Below, piece by piece: positions 52,177-60,996 of a stretch of 64,000 nucleotides of DNA; within the stretch, counting starts at the first letter, position 1; every line of letters begins with the position of its first letter. The stretch spans positions 186,001 to 250,000 of the forward strand of contig NZ_JAGFBU010000004.1 of assembly GCF_017948675.1 (NCBI RefSeq). The letters run 5' to 3'. Under the pieces are notes generated by a model. It was not told the origin of the DNA. It did no database searches and worked only from the letters and a program-made list of their open reading frames with translations. The DNA is from Flavobacterium flabelliforme (GTDB lineage Bacteria; Bacteroidota; Bacteroidia; Flavobacteriales; Flavobacteriaceae). Both the position numbers and the translations under genes were made by a program.

Positions 52177-53142
52177 TTATTTATCAAAACAGTCAATAAT
52201 TTGATAGGCCACTCTTAAAGCTTCAGTTGCTTGTTCTAAAGTTACTATGGGACTGGTATTGTTTGTAATTGCATCGGCAAAAGACTCTAATTCATCCAAG
52301 ATAGCATTGTTTTGCTCTACATCAGGATTAGAGAAGTAGATTTGTTTTTTTACTCCTTCGGCATTTTGCAAAATCATATCAAAATCTCCAGGAACTTCTG
52401 GTGCATCTTTCATTTTTACGACTTCACATTTCTTTTCTAGAAAATCAACAGAGATGTAAGCATCTTTCTGGAAAAAACGTGATTTTCGCATGTTTTTCAT
52501 CGATATTCTGCTTGCCGTTAAGTTGGCAACACAGCCGTTTTCAAATTCAATACGAGCGTTTGCTATATCTGGAGTATCACTAATTACGGATACACCGCTG
52601 GCGCTAATTTTTTTTACTTTAGACTGAACCACACTCAAAATGGCGTCAATGTCATGGATCATTAAATCTAAAACCACGGGAACATCGGTACCACGAGGAT
52701 TAAATTCTGCTAAACGATGGGATTCTATAAACATTGGGTTATCAATCATGTTTTTCGTTGCAGAAAATGCAGGATTAAAACGCTCCACATGACCGACTTG
52801 ACCCTTTACATTATATTCTTTTGACAAAGCAATTATTTCCTCGGCTTCTTCAACAGTATTAGAAATAGGTTTCTCTATAAAAACATGTTTACCCGATTTA
52901 ATTGCAACTTTAGCACATTTATAGTGAGAGAGAGTAGGGGTTACAATGTCAATAACATCAACAGCATGTATTAGAGTGGCAATAGTACTGAAATTTTTAT
53001 AACCAAATTCTTTAGAAATTTTTTCTGCATTTTCTTGATTAGGGTCGTAAAAACCCACTAATTCATATTTTTCAGATTGTTGTAATAAACGCAAATGTAT
53101 TTTTCCTAGGTGACCTGCACCTAATACTCCAATTTTTAGCAT
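52177..53142 (-). CDS. Gfo/Idh/MocA family oxidoreductase
   Basis: A 321-residue NAD(P)-dependent oxidoreductase. The N-terminal Rossmann fold starts LKIGVLGAGHLGKIHLRLL; HVFIEKPISNTVEEAEEII (EKP with catalytic Lys, about 85) and GQVGHVERFNPAF follow. The C-terminal substrate domain has LMIHDIDAILSVV (HD pair near 170) and ENGCVANLTASRIS. The substrate is likely a sugar-like alcohol but cannot be told. The start is MLKIGV; a frame from 53187 would cover the promoter at 53159-53187. Confidence 0.9.
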   Translation of the reverse strand: MLKIGVLGAGHLGKIHLRLLQQSEKYELVGFYDPNQENAEKISKEFGYKNFSTIATLIHAVDVIDIVTPTLSHYKCAKVAIKSGKHVFIEKPISNTVEEAEEIIALSKEYNVKGQVGHVERFNPAFSATKNMIDNPMFIESHRLAEFNPRGTDVPVVLDLMIHDIDAILSVVQSKVKKISASGVSVISDTPDIANARIEFENGCVANLTASRISMKNMRKSRFFQKDAYISVDFLEKKCEVVKMKDAPEVPGDFDMILQNAEGVKKQIYFSNPDVEQNNAILDELESFADAITNNTSPIVTLEQATEALRVAYQIIDCFDK

Positions 53143-53158
53143 AATGATGTTCTTTCTA

Positions 53159-53187
53159 CAAAAATAGGAATAAAAATTAAAATTCAA
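53159..53187 (-). promoter_or_regulatory. Promoter of the Gfo/Idh/MocA - hydroxybutyryl-CoA dehydrogenase pair
   Basis: On the complement, TTG (53187-53185), 18-base spacer, then TATTTTTG (53166-53159). Both elements and spacing fit, and the box is 17 bases before the chosen ATG. Confidence 0.7.
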
Positions 53188-53296
53188 TTTTTTAAAATAC
53201 CAAATTGTATTGAAATCATAATAAATTCATCTGTAATTTGCTACTTGCTTATTGGTTTTATTACTTCTATTTTTACCAAAAAAATAATATTTAATT

Positions 53297-53938
53297 TTGA
53301 AAGATACAGCCAAACATCAAGGACTTCGGAATCAATTAGTAAGCGTTTTAGAGCAAAAAGGTATTACTGATAAAAGTGTTTTGGATGCGATAAAAAAAAT
53401 ACCAAGACACTTATTCTTAGATTCAAGTTTTTCGGATCATGCCTATCAGGATAAAGCATTTCCCATTGGCGCAGGTCAAACTATTTCTCATCCCTATACC
53501 GTAGCTTTTCAATCCCAATTGTTAGAGGTGCAAAAAGAAGATAAAGTCCTAGAAATAGGCACGGGTTCAGGTTATCAAACAGCGGTTTTATGTAATATGG
53601 GTGCAAAAGTGTATAGTATTGAGAGACAGAATGAGCTGTTTAAGAAAACATCTATTTTGTTTCCAAAACTAAATATTAGACCCAAACATATTTCATTTGG
53701 AGATGGTTATAAAGGATTACCGGGTTACGCTCCTTTTGATAGTATTATTGTAACTGCTGGAGCTCCTTTTATACCACAACCTTTGATGGCACAACTTAAA
53801 ATAGGAGGTAGGCTCGTTATTCCACTTGGTGAAGAGGTGCAAATTATGACATTATTAATTCGAGTAAACGAAACTCAATTTGAAAAACATGAGTTTGGAG
53901 AGTTCCGATTTGTTCCTTTATTAGAAGATAGAAATTAA
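53297..53938 (+). CDS. pcm: Protein-L-isoaspartate O-methyltransferase
   Basis: A 213-residue SAM-dependent repair enzyme that methylates isoaspartyl residues in damaged proteins. Family marks: AFPIGAGQTISHPYTVAFQ (about 50-68), VLEIGTGSGYQTAVLCNMG (SAM site), YSIERQNELF, FDSIIVTAGAPFIPQPLMAQL and GGRLVIPLGEEVQIM. The start codon is TTG: an in-frame stop lies 12 bases upstream and no ATG or GTG is available before the conserved region. KDTAKHQGLRNQLV right after the start fits the family N-terminus. Ends before a bidirectional terminator. Confidence 0.93.
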   Translation: MKDTAKHQGLRNQLVSVLEQKGITDKSVLDAIKKIPRHLFLDSSFSDHAYQDKAFPIGAGQTISHPYTVAFQSQLLEVQKEDKVLEIGTGSGYQTAVLCNMGAKVYSIERQNELFKKTSILFPKLNIRPKHISFGDGYKGLPGYAPFDSIIVTAGAPFIPQPLMAQLKIGGRLVIPLGEEVQIMTLLIRVNETQFEKHEFGEFRFVPLLEDRN

Positions 53939-53942
53939 TAAA

Positions 53943-53982
53943 AATGCCCAATTCCTTTTTTTAAGTAGTTGGGCATTTTTTT
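53943..53982. terminator. Bidirectional terminator between pcm and the Fic gene
   Basis: Stem AATGCCCAA (53943-53951) with TTGGGCATT (53969-53977), 17-base loop, A-run before and T7 after. It overlaps the stop of the minus-strand Fic gene at 53981. Confidence 0.75.
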
Positions 53983-55030
53983 ATTGACTAATAATCCCGA
54001 TGTAACGTGCTAAGTTTTCTTTTTGAGTTTGAGCAACAAATAGCATAAAATCTTCTTTATTATTTTTATTTTGAATGGTTTCCAGTGTTTGATTGTATTG
54101 TATTCTACTTTCGTAATCTCCTTTTATATTTGTAATTACATAACCATTTTGCAATAAGATTAAATTCATAACTAATCGAGCGGTTATTCCGTTTCCATCA
54201 ATAAATGGGTGAGTTTTTGCTAAACGCTCGTGTAGTTCTGCAGCCAAAACAATTGGATGTATCTTATTTTTATTGGCTTCATACCAAATAAAAAACGCTT
54301 CCATTTCATTGGGAATAGCATTTGGTTGAGGCGGAATGTAGGTACTTCCTTTTATCATTACCTGCACTTTTCGATACCGTCCAGCCTCTTGAGGAAGAAT
54401 TCCTCTCAAAATTAAATTATGAATGGATAAAAACTCCGCTTCATTAAACGATATTTTTTTTTGAGCCAAATCTTTTATAAAAGTTATAGCTTCCTGATGA
54501 TTAATTGCTTCTAGATGTTCTCGCATGCTTTTTCCGGCAATTGTTATGCCTTCATTAATCACTAAATCCGTTTCGCGAAGCGTCATGGTATTTCCTTCCA
54601 GGCGATTACTCTCATAAGTATATTCTAACTCTAACGCTGTAGTAATGCTAGAACTTTCATACTGACGGAATGTGTCTAATTTTGCTTTTAATATATCTAT
54701 CTCAGTTAAAATTTTCTGTAGTGCTGCAGATAATATAATGGTTGTTGATTTATTTTGAGATCTAATTTCTTGCTCTGCGACTATCAAAGCTTTTAATGCA
54801 AATTCATCTTGACCAATTTCGTGAAGAATTTTTTCTTTGAGCCATACAATCATTATGGTTTCTAAATCAATTTCTAATAAAGAAGCTAGTTTAATAACTT
54901 GATCTCTGGTGGGTTTACGAGTTCCGCTTTCAAACTTGCTGATTAATGCTTGATCAATCCCTAATAGTTGTGCTACTTCTCTAGTTTTGAGATCTTTTAT
55001 TTCTCTTGCGTTTTTAAGTAGTGTTTTCAT
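53981..55030 (-). CDS. Fic-domain protein with N-terminal XRE helix-turn-helix
   Basis: A 349-residue protein. Residues about 8-60 form a Cro/CI helix-turn-helix (LKTREVAQLLGIDQALISKF). An inhibitory-helix motif SNRLEG (141-146, S/T-x3-E-G) precedes the Fic core, so this is an intramolecularly inhibited Fic type. The active site reads HPFIDGNGITARL (274-286), with catalytic His274, but the arginine expected after GNG is Ile282; Arg285 is kept. Fic domains transfer AMP or other nucleotide parts to proteins. The HTH may regulate its own gene or give DNA binding. Whether the Ile variant is active is unknown. Confidence 0.9.
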   Translation of the reverse strand: MKTLLKNAREIKDLKTREVAQLLGIDQALISKFESGTRKPTRDQVIKLASLLEIDLETIMIVWLKEKILHEIGQDEFALKALIVAEQEIRSQNKSTTIILSAALQKILTEIDILKAKLDTFRQYESSSITTALELEYTYESNRLEGNTMTLRETDLVINEGITIAGKSMREHLEAINHQEAITFIKDLAQKKISFNEAEFLSIHNLILRGILPQEAGRYRKVQVMIKGSTYIPPQPNAIPNEMEAFFIWYEANKNKIHPIVLAAELHERLAKTHPFIDGNGITARLVMNLILLQNGYVITNIKGDYESRIQYNQTLETIQNKNNKEDFMLFVAQTQKENLARYIGIISQ

Positions 55031-55114
55031 TATTAAGTATTGATTGTGTTTGTCTTGACAAATTCAGTCAATTTTTTAGCTACAAAGAATCGATTTTATG
55101 TTTTAAAATTAATT

Positions 55115-55567
55115 TTAAAACGCTTTTTTTATTCTATCAAGATCTCTTTTTGTGTCTTGTTCTTTCAAGGATTCTCGCTTGTCATACGTTTTCTTTCCTT
55201 TACAAAGACCAATTTGTAGTTTAGCTAATCCTTTTTCATTGGTAAATAATTTCAAAGGAACAATTGTCAACCCTTTTGCTTGGACACTTTTCAGTAAACC
55301 TTTGAGTTCCTTTTTTTTCAAAAGTAATTTGCGTTCACTTCTGGCTTTATGGTTGAATTGATTACCAAAAGTATATTCTTCAATATAAGTATTAATAGCA
55401 AAAAGTTCATTATTACTAAATTCACAAAAACTCTCTGTGATATTTGCCTTGCCCAATCGTATCGATTTTATTTCGGTTCCAGCCAAGACGATTCCAGCAG
55501 TAAATGTTTCGATTATTTCATAGTCGAATTTAGCTCTTTTATTGAATATGTTTATAGTTTTTAGCAT
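55115..55567 (-). CDS. smpB: SsrA-binding protein SmpB
   Basis: A 150-residue protein that binds tmRNA and brings it to stalled ribosomes. Starts [20 protein letters not shown]; then [20 protein letters not shown], the family signature, and [17 protein letters not shown] basic section, [40 protein letters not shown] near the C-terminus. tmRNA itself is not in the window. The start is supported by the TAnnTTTG box at 55575-55582. Confidence 0.96.
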   Translation of the reverse strand: MLKTINIFNKRAKFDYEIIETFTAGIVLAGTEIKSIRLGKANITESFCEFSNNELFAINTYIEEYTFGNQFNHKARSERKLLLKKKELKGLLKSVQAKGLTIVPLKLFTNEKGLAKLQIGLCKGKKTYDKRESLKEQDTKRDLDRIKKAF

Positions 55568-55574
55568 AGTGTTG

Positions 55575-55582
55575 CAAAGGTA
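55575..55582 (-). promoter_or_regulatory. -7 promoter box of smpB
   Basis: The complement reads TACCTTTG (TAnnTTTG), 7 bases before the smpB ATG at 55567, so the leader would be very short. No good -33. Confidence 0.45.
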
Positions 55583-55640
55583 TAATAAAAAAGAAAAGAT
55601 CCTTAATAATCAATAATAATTAGATTTTAGAAGCATTCTT

Positions 55641-56126
55641 TTAGCGTAATTTTAAGAGTTGATAATTTATGGCCTCTCCAACTATTGTTACAATATAAAG
55701 ATTTCCAAAAGTGTTGTCCGGAATATCAGTATAAATATTTTGTTCAATCATTTGATTAACAAAATTTGGTATGGTATTACTATGACCAACAATCAAAACT
55801 TTTTTGCCTAAATTTTCTTTTTTAAAAGATTCAATATCAATCATTTTAGGATTGTATTTTGTAATACTGAGTTTTTGACTTAGTGCTGTTGGTGTTACCG
55901 TTTGTAGGGTTCTATTATAATCAGTTGCATAAATGGCATCTAAATTTATGTTAGAAAATAATTCGTTCCATATTTTGGCTCTTTCAGTACCCATTTCAGA
56001 TAAATTAGGATTTTTAGAATCATCTACTTTCTCTGCATGTCTAATAAAATAATAGGTAGTTACTTTGTTTTGTGCAAAACTAACTTGCAAAACAAAAAAA
56101 GTCACTAACCATAAATATTTTTTCAT
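55641..56126 (-). CDS. Exported histidine phosphatase-family protein
   Basis: A 161-residue member of the phosphoglycerate mutase-like superfamily with a signal peptide (MKKYLWLVTFFVLQVSFAQ, cleavage about 19). The phospho-accepting His is in YFIRHAEKVDDS (RHAEK); NLSEMGTERAKIW, IYATDYNRTLQT (Arg of the phosphate pocket) and VLIVGHSNTIPNFV (second His) complete the site. The small size and export suggest a periplasmic phosphatase of unknown substrate. It diverges from the VF530 gene. Confidence 0.9.
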   Translation of the reverse strand: MKKYLWLVTFFVLQVSFAQNKVTTYYFIRHAEKVDDSKNPNLSEMGTERAKIWNELFSNINLDAIYATDYNRTLQTVTPTALSQKLSITKYNPKMIDIESFKKENLGKKVLIVGHSNTIPNFVNQMIEQNIYTDIPDNTFGNLYIVTIVGEAINYQLLKLR

Positions 56127-56162
56127 TTTTACTAATTTTAAAATTTGTTCTTTATCGTTTTA

Positions 56163-56170
56163 TATATTTG
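56163..56170 (+). promoter_or_regulatory. -7 promoter box of the VF530-like gene
   Basis: TATATTTG (TAnnTTTG) ends 4 bases before the ATG at 56175; TTTG at 56144-56147 is a possible -33 with a short 15-base spacer. The mRNA would be leaderless or nearly so. It also excludes a start at 56145. Confidence 0.5.
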
Positions 56171-56174
56171 CAAA

Positions 56175-56402
56175 ATGGAAAATTCAAAATCAAAAGATCC
56201 TCTTCACGGAATCACATTATTAAAAATAGTAGAGCAATTAGTAGCACATTATGGCTTTGATACCTTGGGGGAGCTGATAAAAATTAAGTGTTTTACAGAT
56301 AATCCAAGTGTTAAATCATCTTTGACTTTTTTACGAAAAACAGATTGGGCTAGAAAACAAGTAGAGGAATTATATATTAGTTCACTACCAAAATTCAGTT
56401 AA
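56175..56402 (+). CDS. VF530-like (DUF2132) small DNA-binding protein
   Basis: A 75-residue cytosolic protein. The conserved run KDPLHGITLLKIVEQLV, then YGFDTLGELIKIKCFTDN and SSLTFLRKTDWARKQVEELY cover almost the whole protein and match the VF530/DUF2132 family, a double-helix fold suggested to bind DNA. The start is MENSKSKD, placed by the -7 box just upstream. Its TAA stop is interlocked with the stop of the convergent DUF3575 gene (shared TTAA at 56399-56402). Confidence 0.88.
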   Translation: MENSKSKDPLHGITLLKIVEQLVAHYGFDTLGELIKIKCFTDNPSVKSSLTFLRKTDWARKQVEELYISSLPKFS

Positions 56403-56950
56403 TTTAATTTGTAGGAAACCATTACACCGCCACGATAAGGAAGCCATTCGCCACTTTTGTTGTATTTTTTAGCACCATCATAGCGTATTTCTGTATTAAA
56501 ATCATATGCTTTATAAAAACCTTGATGTGATCCTCCTCCTAAAAAACAATCCAACATAAATTTCTCATTTATTTTTACCTGATAGCCAACAGTTGCTCCA
56601 ATAAAATAGCCAAAACCTTTTTCGTAATATGGTGTATTTAAATAATTCCATTTTTGAAAATTGAAAATACTCATACCGATATGAGCCCCAGCATAAAAAC
56701 CATTATATTTTTCTTTAAAATGGAAGCGATATTCTGGTGTAAAAGTGTAAAACTCTCGAGGTTTGCCATTGACAGATTTCCATAAAGAGGCTAAAACATC
56801 AAATTGTAACGTTGATTTTTCACCAATACTTGTTTCAATACCAACATTTGGAACTGTTAATAAGGTAGTCAAAGCATTTGCTTTAATGTAAGTTTGACCA
56901 ATTGATAATACAGAGAATAAAAGAAAAGAGGTAATAAAAAATTTTTTCAT
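56399..56950 (-). CDS. DUF3575 outer-membrane-type protein
   Basis: A 183-residue exported protein with a signal peptide (about 1-19, ending SIGQ) and alternating beta strands rich in aromatics, suggesting a small outer-membrane barrel. YIKANALTTLLTVPNVGIET is the family's opening; FYTFTPEYRFHF, NGFYAGAHIGMS, GFGYFIGATVGYQV and MVSYKLN are typical strands, ending in an aromatic-like C-terminus. Family DUF3575; function unknown. It shares four bases with the convergent gene's stop. Promoter box at 57001-57008. Confidence 0.87.
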   Translation of the reverse strand: MKKFFITSFLLFSVLSIGQTYIKANALTTLLTVPNVGIETSIGEKSTLQFDVLASLWKSVNGKPREFYTFTPEYRFHFKEKYNGFYAGAHIGMSIFNFQKWNYLNTPYYEKGFGYFIGATVGYQVKINEKFMLDCFLGGGSHQGFYKAYDFNTEIRYDGAKKYNKSGEWLPYRGGVMVSYKLN

Positions 56951-57000
56951 AAAAAGTAATAGCTAATGCTTTTAAATTATAGGTATTAATAAAAGCGCTA

Positions 57001-57008
57001 CAAATATA
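57001..57008 (-). promoter_or_regulatory. -7 promoter box of the DUF3575 gene
   Basis: The complement reads TATATTTG (TAnnTTTG), about 50 bases before the ATG at 56950. No clear -33 TTG. Confidence 0.45.
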
Positions 57009-57059
57009 AAGATTTATGTTTTGTTTTTGGTTAAGGAATCTAATTTAGTGTTATCCTTA

Positions 57060-57608
57060 TTATTTATTTAAAATAGTATAAACGGCACTATCTAAAAAGC
57101 GTCCATTAAAGAATTCGTTTTCTATGAAGTGAGCTTCTTTCTTAAAATTATTCTTTTCTAAAACTTTTGCCGATCCTAAATTATCAGGATCAATAACCGC
57201 CTCAATAGAATGTAATTTCATGACTTCAAAGCCATATTTTACTACTTCTTGAACGGCTTCAGTCACAATTCCCATTCCGTTAAATTCGGGTAATATCATA
57301 TAACCTATTTCAGCTCTATAATGTTCTGGTTTTATTCTATAATGACCTATAATTCCAATTAGTTTTGGATCTCCTTTGTAAGTTATAGCCCAATTAATTC
57401 CCTCATTACTTTCTATTTTCGATTCTATCATTGCTATATGAGCTAAGGCTTCTTCGTTAGTTGTAACTAAGGGTCTTGGGATATATTTCATTGTTTCGGG
57501 GTTAGATCGCAATGCGAAAACCTCTTTTAGATCATTATTATCGACTCTTCTTAGGAGTAGGCGCTCTGTTTCTAAATTATGAAAGGGAGTAAAATTTATA
57601 TTTAGCAT
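57060..57608 (-). CDS. GNAT-family N-acetyltransferase
   Basis: A 182-residue acetyl-CoA-dependent acyltransferase of the RimJ/RimL type. LETERLLLRRVDNNDLKEVF opens the fold (about 12-31); WAITYKGDPKLIGIIGHYRI gives the central strands; AEIGYMILPEFNGMGIVTEA carries the pyrophosphate-binding loop (FNGMG in place of the Q/R-x-x-G-x-G/A consensus), and IDPDNLGSAKVLEKNNFKKE is the typical helix-turn ending. Substrate unknown. Upstream on the same strand is the interrupted aldose epimerase gene. Confidence 0.9.
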   Translation of the reverse strand: MLNINFTPFHNLETERLLLRRVDNNDLKEVFALRSNPETMKYIPRPLVTTNEEALAHIAMIESKIESNEGINWAITYKGDPKLIGIIGHYRIKPEHYRAEIGYMILPEFNGMGIVTEAVQEVVKYGFEVMKLHSIEAVIDPDNLGSAKVLEKNNFKKEAHFIENEFFNGRFLDSAVYTILNK

Positions 57609-57619
57609 AACTTTAATTT

Positions 57620-58471
57620 TTAGAATATTTCGATACTGAATTTTGATTTGAAAGTTTCTGATGCATTTAGAATCTGGATTCCCTCTTTTTCATCTAGCTT
57701 TCCGGAACTTTTATTTGTATCGGAATATCCAAACTAAGGTTCTATGCATATAAAAGGCGCATTTGGTTTTGTCCATATTCCCAAATCTTGAAAATCTTGA
57801 AAGCAGACCTTTAAACGAGGTTTTTTATTATCTATAATTGTCAATGATTTAGATTGTATGTTTTTAAAAATTAACGCATCATTTTTGAATAGTTCGTAGT
57901 TCAAATCTATTTGTTTGTTTTGCAATTCTAGACTTTTTGTTCGATCAGAAATCAAATTATTTTCTAAAAGGTAATATTGTAAAGTATCTTGTTTTTCAAA
58001 TTCAATTGAGTAATTTTCAAAATGATTTGGTAAAGCAAAAGCAGGGTGAGCACCAATAGAAAATGGCATTGATGTACTACTGTTGTTAAATACGGTATAA
58101 TCTACTATTAAATTTTTTTCAAGCAAAGTGTATTGTATTTGTAGCTCAAATAGAAACGGATAAACTTTTAATGATTCTTCTGAAGATTGCAAAGATAAAA
58201 CAACACTATTTTCTTTTTGATCTAGTATTTTAAATTCCATTTCTCTGGCAAAACCATGTCTTGACATGTTATATTCTTTGTTGTTTATAGTATAACAGTC
58301 ATTTTTTAAAGTGCCAACTATAGGAAATAGAATAGGAGAATGTTTCCCCCAGAAAGCAGGATCTCCTTCCCACATATATTCCTGTGCATTGTTATCTTTT
58401 AAGGAACATAATTCGGCTCCCAAAGTTTCAATTTGAGCTTTTAATTTTGAATTTGTAATAGTAATTGTCAA
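57620..58471 (-). pseudogene. Aldose 1-epimerase family protein, interrupted by an in-frame TAG
   Basis: The first 245 codons (58471-57737) encode a galactose mutarotase-like beta sandwich: KAQIETLGAELCSLKD, YMWEGDPAFWGKHSPILFPI, SRHGFAREMEF, PFSIGAHPAFALP (catalytic His) and WTKPNAPFICIEP. A TAG at 57734-57736 then stops the frame. The same frame continues without further stops for 37 codons to TAA at 57620-57622, reading FGYSDT, then SSGKLDEKEGIQIL and FSIEIF. That is the family's normal C-terminus, with Trp expected at the stop (CIEPWFGYSD). A G-to-A change turning TGG into TAG explains it. The truncated protein (57734-58471) lacks the last ~38 residues. A sequencing error is possible. Confidence 0.85.
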
Positions 58472-58651
58472 AATGGTTCTTAATAATAGTTATAAAAATA
58501 ATAATGTAAATATATTTTAATTTTCCTGTAAAAAGAATATAAAATAGGGAGGAATTTTTCATAAATTTTATTAATTTTTAGGTATTACAATGAATATAAT
58601 TTAAGATTTGAATTATTTTTCATTAATTTGGTGCTTAAATAATAAAATAAA

Positions 58652-60916
58652 ATGAAAAACATTCGCATCGGAGTCATTTTAAAATTGACTTTATTAATGG
58701 GAGTTAGCTCGATCTGGGCTCAACAAAATGCTACTAATGCACCAACGAATCCTATTTCCAAATACGATTATCATGATGCATTTGCACCGTTTTTTTACAA
58801 CAATAACGGAACAAGTACTCGATCTGCTAGTGGTCAGCCTGGTGCTGAATATTGGCAAAACAGAGCAGATTATAAATTAACAGCTAAACTAAATGAGGCT
58901 ACCAACGAAATCTTAGGTTCTGGATTAATTACTTATACTAATAATAGTCCAGATAAAATGAATTTTGTTTGGATGCATTTAGATCAGAATTTATTTAAAT
59001 CAGACTCTAGAGGAAATGCAGTTGTACCCCTAACAGGAAGTCGTAATGGAGCACAAGGACAAGCATTTGATGGTGGTCATAAAATCAAATCAGTAAAAGT
59101 AGTCAGTACTATAAAAGGTAAAACTACCGAAACAGAAGCTAAATATTTAATTACAGATACAAGAATGCAAGTTTTTCTTCCTCAAGTATTAAATCCAAAA
59201 GGAGGAGCAGTTAAAATTAAAATTGATTTTTCTTTTACTTCTCCATTAGAAGGATCGGATAGAATGGGAGTGCTAGAAACTAAAAATGGTAAAATTTTTA
59301 CAATAGCACAATGGTATCCTAGAATGTGTGTGTATGATGATATTAGAGGTTGGAACACCAATCCGTATTTGGGTGCTTCAGAATTCTATTTAGAATATGG
59401 TGATTTTGATGTAAGTATTACTGTTCCTTCTAATCATATTGTGGTGAGTTCAGGAGAATTGCTAAATCCTAATGCAGTTTATTCTGCCGAAGAATTGAAA
59501 CGTCTAGAACAAGCAAAGCAAAGTGATAAAACTGTTTTTATACGTACTGCAGAAGAAGTAGCAAAATCTTCAAAAATGGCTGTGTCGTCAACTAAAACAT
59601 GGAATTTTAGAATAAAAAATTCACGTGATTTATCTTGGGCCTCTTCTGCCGCTTTTATTTTAGATGGAGCAAAAATTAATTTACCAAGTGGTAAAAAATC
59701 TTTAGCCTTATCTGTTTATCCTCAAGAAAGTGCTGGTAATGATGCATGGGGACGTTCTACAGAATATACTAAGGGATCTATCGAGAACTATTCAAAAAGA
59801 TGGATGGAATATCCTTATCCTGTAGCTACCAATGTAGCAGGAAATGAAGGTGGTATGGAATATCCAGGAATCGTTTTTTGCAGTTGGGAGTCTAAAGGAG
59901 CAGATTTGTGGGGCGTTACAGATCATGAATTTGGTCATATTTGGTTTCCTATGATTGTAGGTTCTAATGAACGAATTTTTGGATGGATGGATGAGGGATT
60001 CAATACTTTTATCAATTCTGTGAGTTCAGTAGATTTTAACAATGGTGAATATAAAGAACCAAAAGCCGATTTGCACCAAAGAGCAGAATATTACACCAAT
60101 CCAAATCTTGAGACTATAATGAGTTCTCCAGATAATATGAAAGAAGCTAATATTGGTGTACTAGCTTATGCAAAACCAAGTTCAGGTTTAATTATTTTAA
60201 GAGAACAAATTTTAGGAGAAGAGCGTTTTGATCTCGCTTTACGTACTTATTTAGAGCGTTGGGCATACAAACATCCTATGCCAGATGACTTTTTTAGAAC
60301 TATAGAAAATGTTGCTGGTGAAGATTTGGGTTGGTTCTGGAGAGGTTGGTTTCAAAATAACTGGCGTTTAGACCAAGGAATTAATAGTATAAAATATGTA
60401 AAAAATGATCCTAAGCAAGGAATTGTAATAAATATTGAAAACTTCGAAAAAATGGCAATGCCAGTAATTTTAGAGGTGAAAACTAAAAGTGGTAAAATAA
60501 GTCGTATCAATCTTCCGGTTGAAATTTGGCAAAAAAATAAATCATGGTCATTTAAACACGAATCAACAGAAGAAATTGAAAGTATTGTAATTGATCCAGA
60601 TCATATTTTGCCAGATAGTAATGTTACAAACAATACATGGACAGCAGATAAAGGTTTAGTAGAAAAGGATATTATATTAGATGGCTATTTAGGTGTTTAT
60701 TCTACTAAAATGTCCCCATTAAAAATTACTTTTTCAGAAAAAAATGGTGCTTTAAAAGCATTGATAACAGATTATCCTGCCTTTACAGTGCAACCAACTG
60801 GTAAAAATAATTTTGAATCAAAACAAGCTGGTCTTAAATTTGAATTCAATGAAAACCTTAAAGGTTTCAATATGATTACTTCGGATGGTCAAAAAATTGA
60901 ATTTACTAAAGATTAG
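58652..60916 (+). CDS. M1 family metallopeptidase
   Basis: A 754-residue exported gluzincin aminopeptidase. Signal peptide about 1-23 (ending SSIWAQ). After an N-terminal beta saddle (about 60-300) comes the exopeptidase-type [10 protein letters not shown] (a GGMEYP variant of GAMEN), then the zinc site [17 protein letters not shown] and DEGFNTF (His, His, Glu). A helical domain with [15 protein letters not shown] (about 560-575) and a C-terminal beta region of about 150 residues follow. Probably digests peptides in the periplasm or outside. No T9SS sorting tail is seen. Ends at a bidirectional terminator. Confidence 0.93.
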   Translation: MKNIRIGVILKLTLLMGVSSIWAQQNATNAPTNPISKYDYHDAFAPFFYNNNGTSTRSASGQPGAEYWQNRADYKLTAKLNEATNEILGSGLITYTNNSPDKMNFVWMHLDQNLFKSDSRGNAVVPLTGSRNGAQGQAFDGGHKIKSVKVVSTIKGKTTETEAKYLITDTRMQVFLPQVLNPKGGAVKIKIDFSFTSPLEGSDRMGVLETKNGKIFTIAQWYPRMCVYDDIRGWNTNPYLGASEFYLEYGDFDVSITVPSNHIVVSSGELLNPNAVYSAEELKRLEQAKQSDKTVFIRTAEEVAKSSKMAVSSTKTWNFRIKNSRDLSWASSAAFILDGAKINLPSGKKSLALSVYPQESAGNDAWGRSTEYTKGSIENYSKRWMEYPYPVATNVAGNEGGMEYPGIVFCSWESKGADLWGVTDHEFGHIWFPMIVGSNERIFGWMDEGFNTFINSVSSVDFNNGEYKEPKADLHQRAEYYTNPNLETIMSSPDNMKEANIGVLAYAKPSSGLIILREQILGEERFDLALRTYLERWAYKHPMPDDFFRTIENVAGEDLGWFWRGWFQNNWRLDQGINSIKYVKNDPKQGIVINIENFEKMAMPVILEVKTKSGKISRINLPVEIWQKNKSWSFKHESTEEIESIVIDPDHILPDSNVTNNTWTADKGLVEKDIILDGYLGVYSTKMSPLKITFSEKNGALKALITDYPAFTVQPTGKNNFESKQAGLKFEFNENLKGFNMITSDGQKIEFTKD

Positions 60917-60931
60917 TGTTTTTTAAGGAAC

Positions 60932-60971
60932 AAAAAAAAGACTTGTAGCATTTTGCTACAAGTCTTTTTTT
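60932..60971. terminator. Bidirectional terminator between the M1 peptidase and aguA
   Basis: A near-perfect 18-bp stem: AAAAAAAGACTTGTAGCA with TGCTACAAGTCTTTTTTT, 3-base loop at 60951-60953. A-run and T-run on both sides serve the plus-strand peptidase and the minus-strand agu genes. Confidence 0.9.
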
Positions 60972-60996
60972 GTTTACTGTATTTTAGAATATTAAT

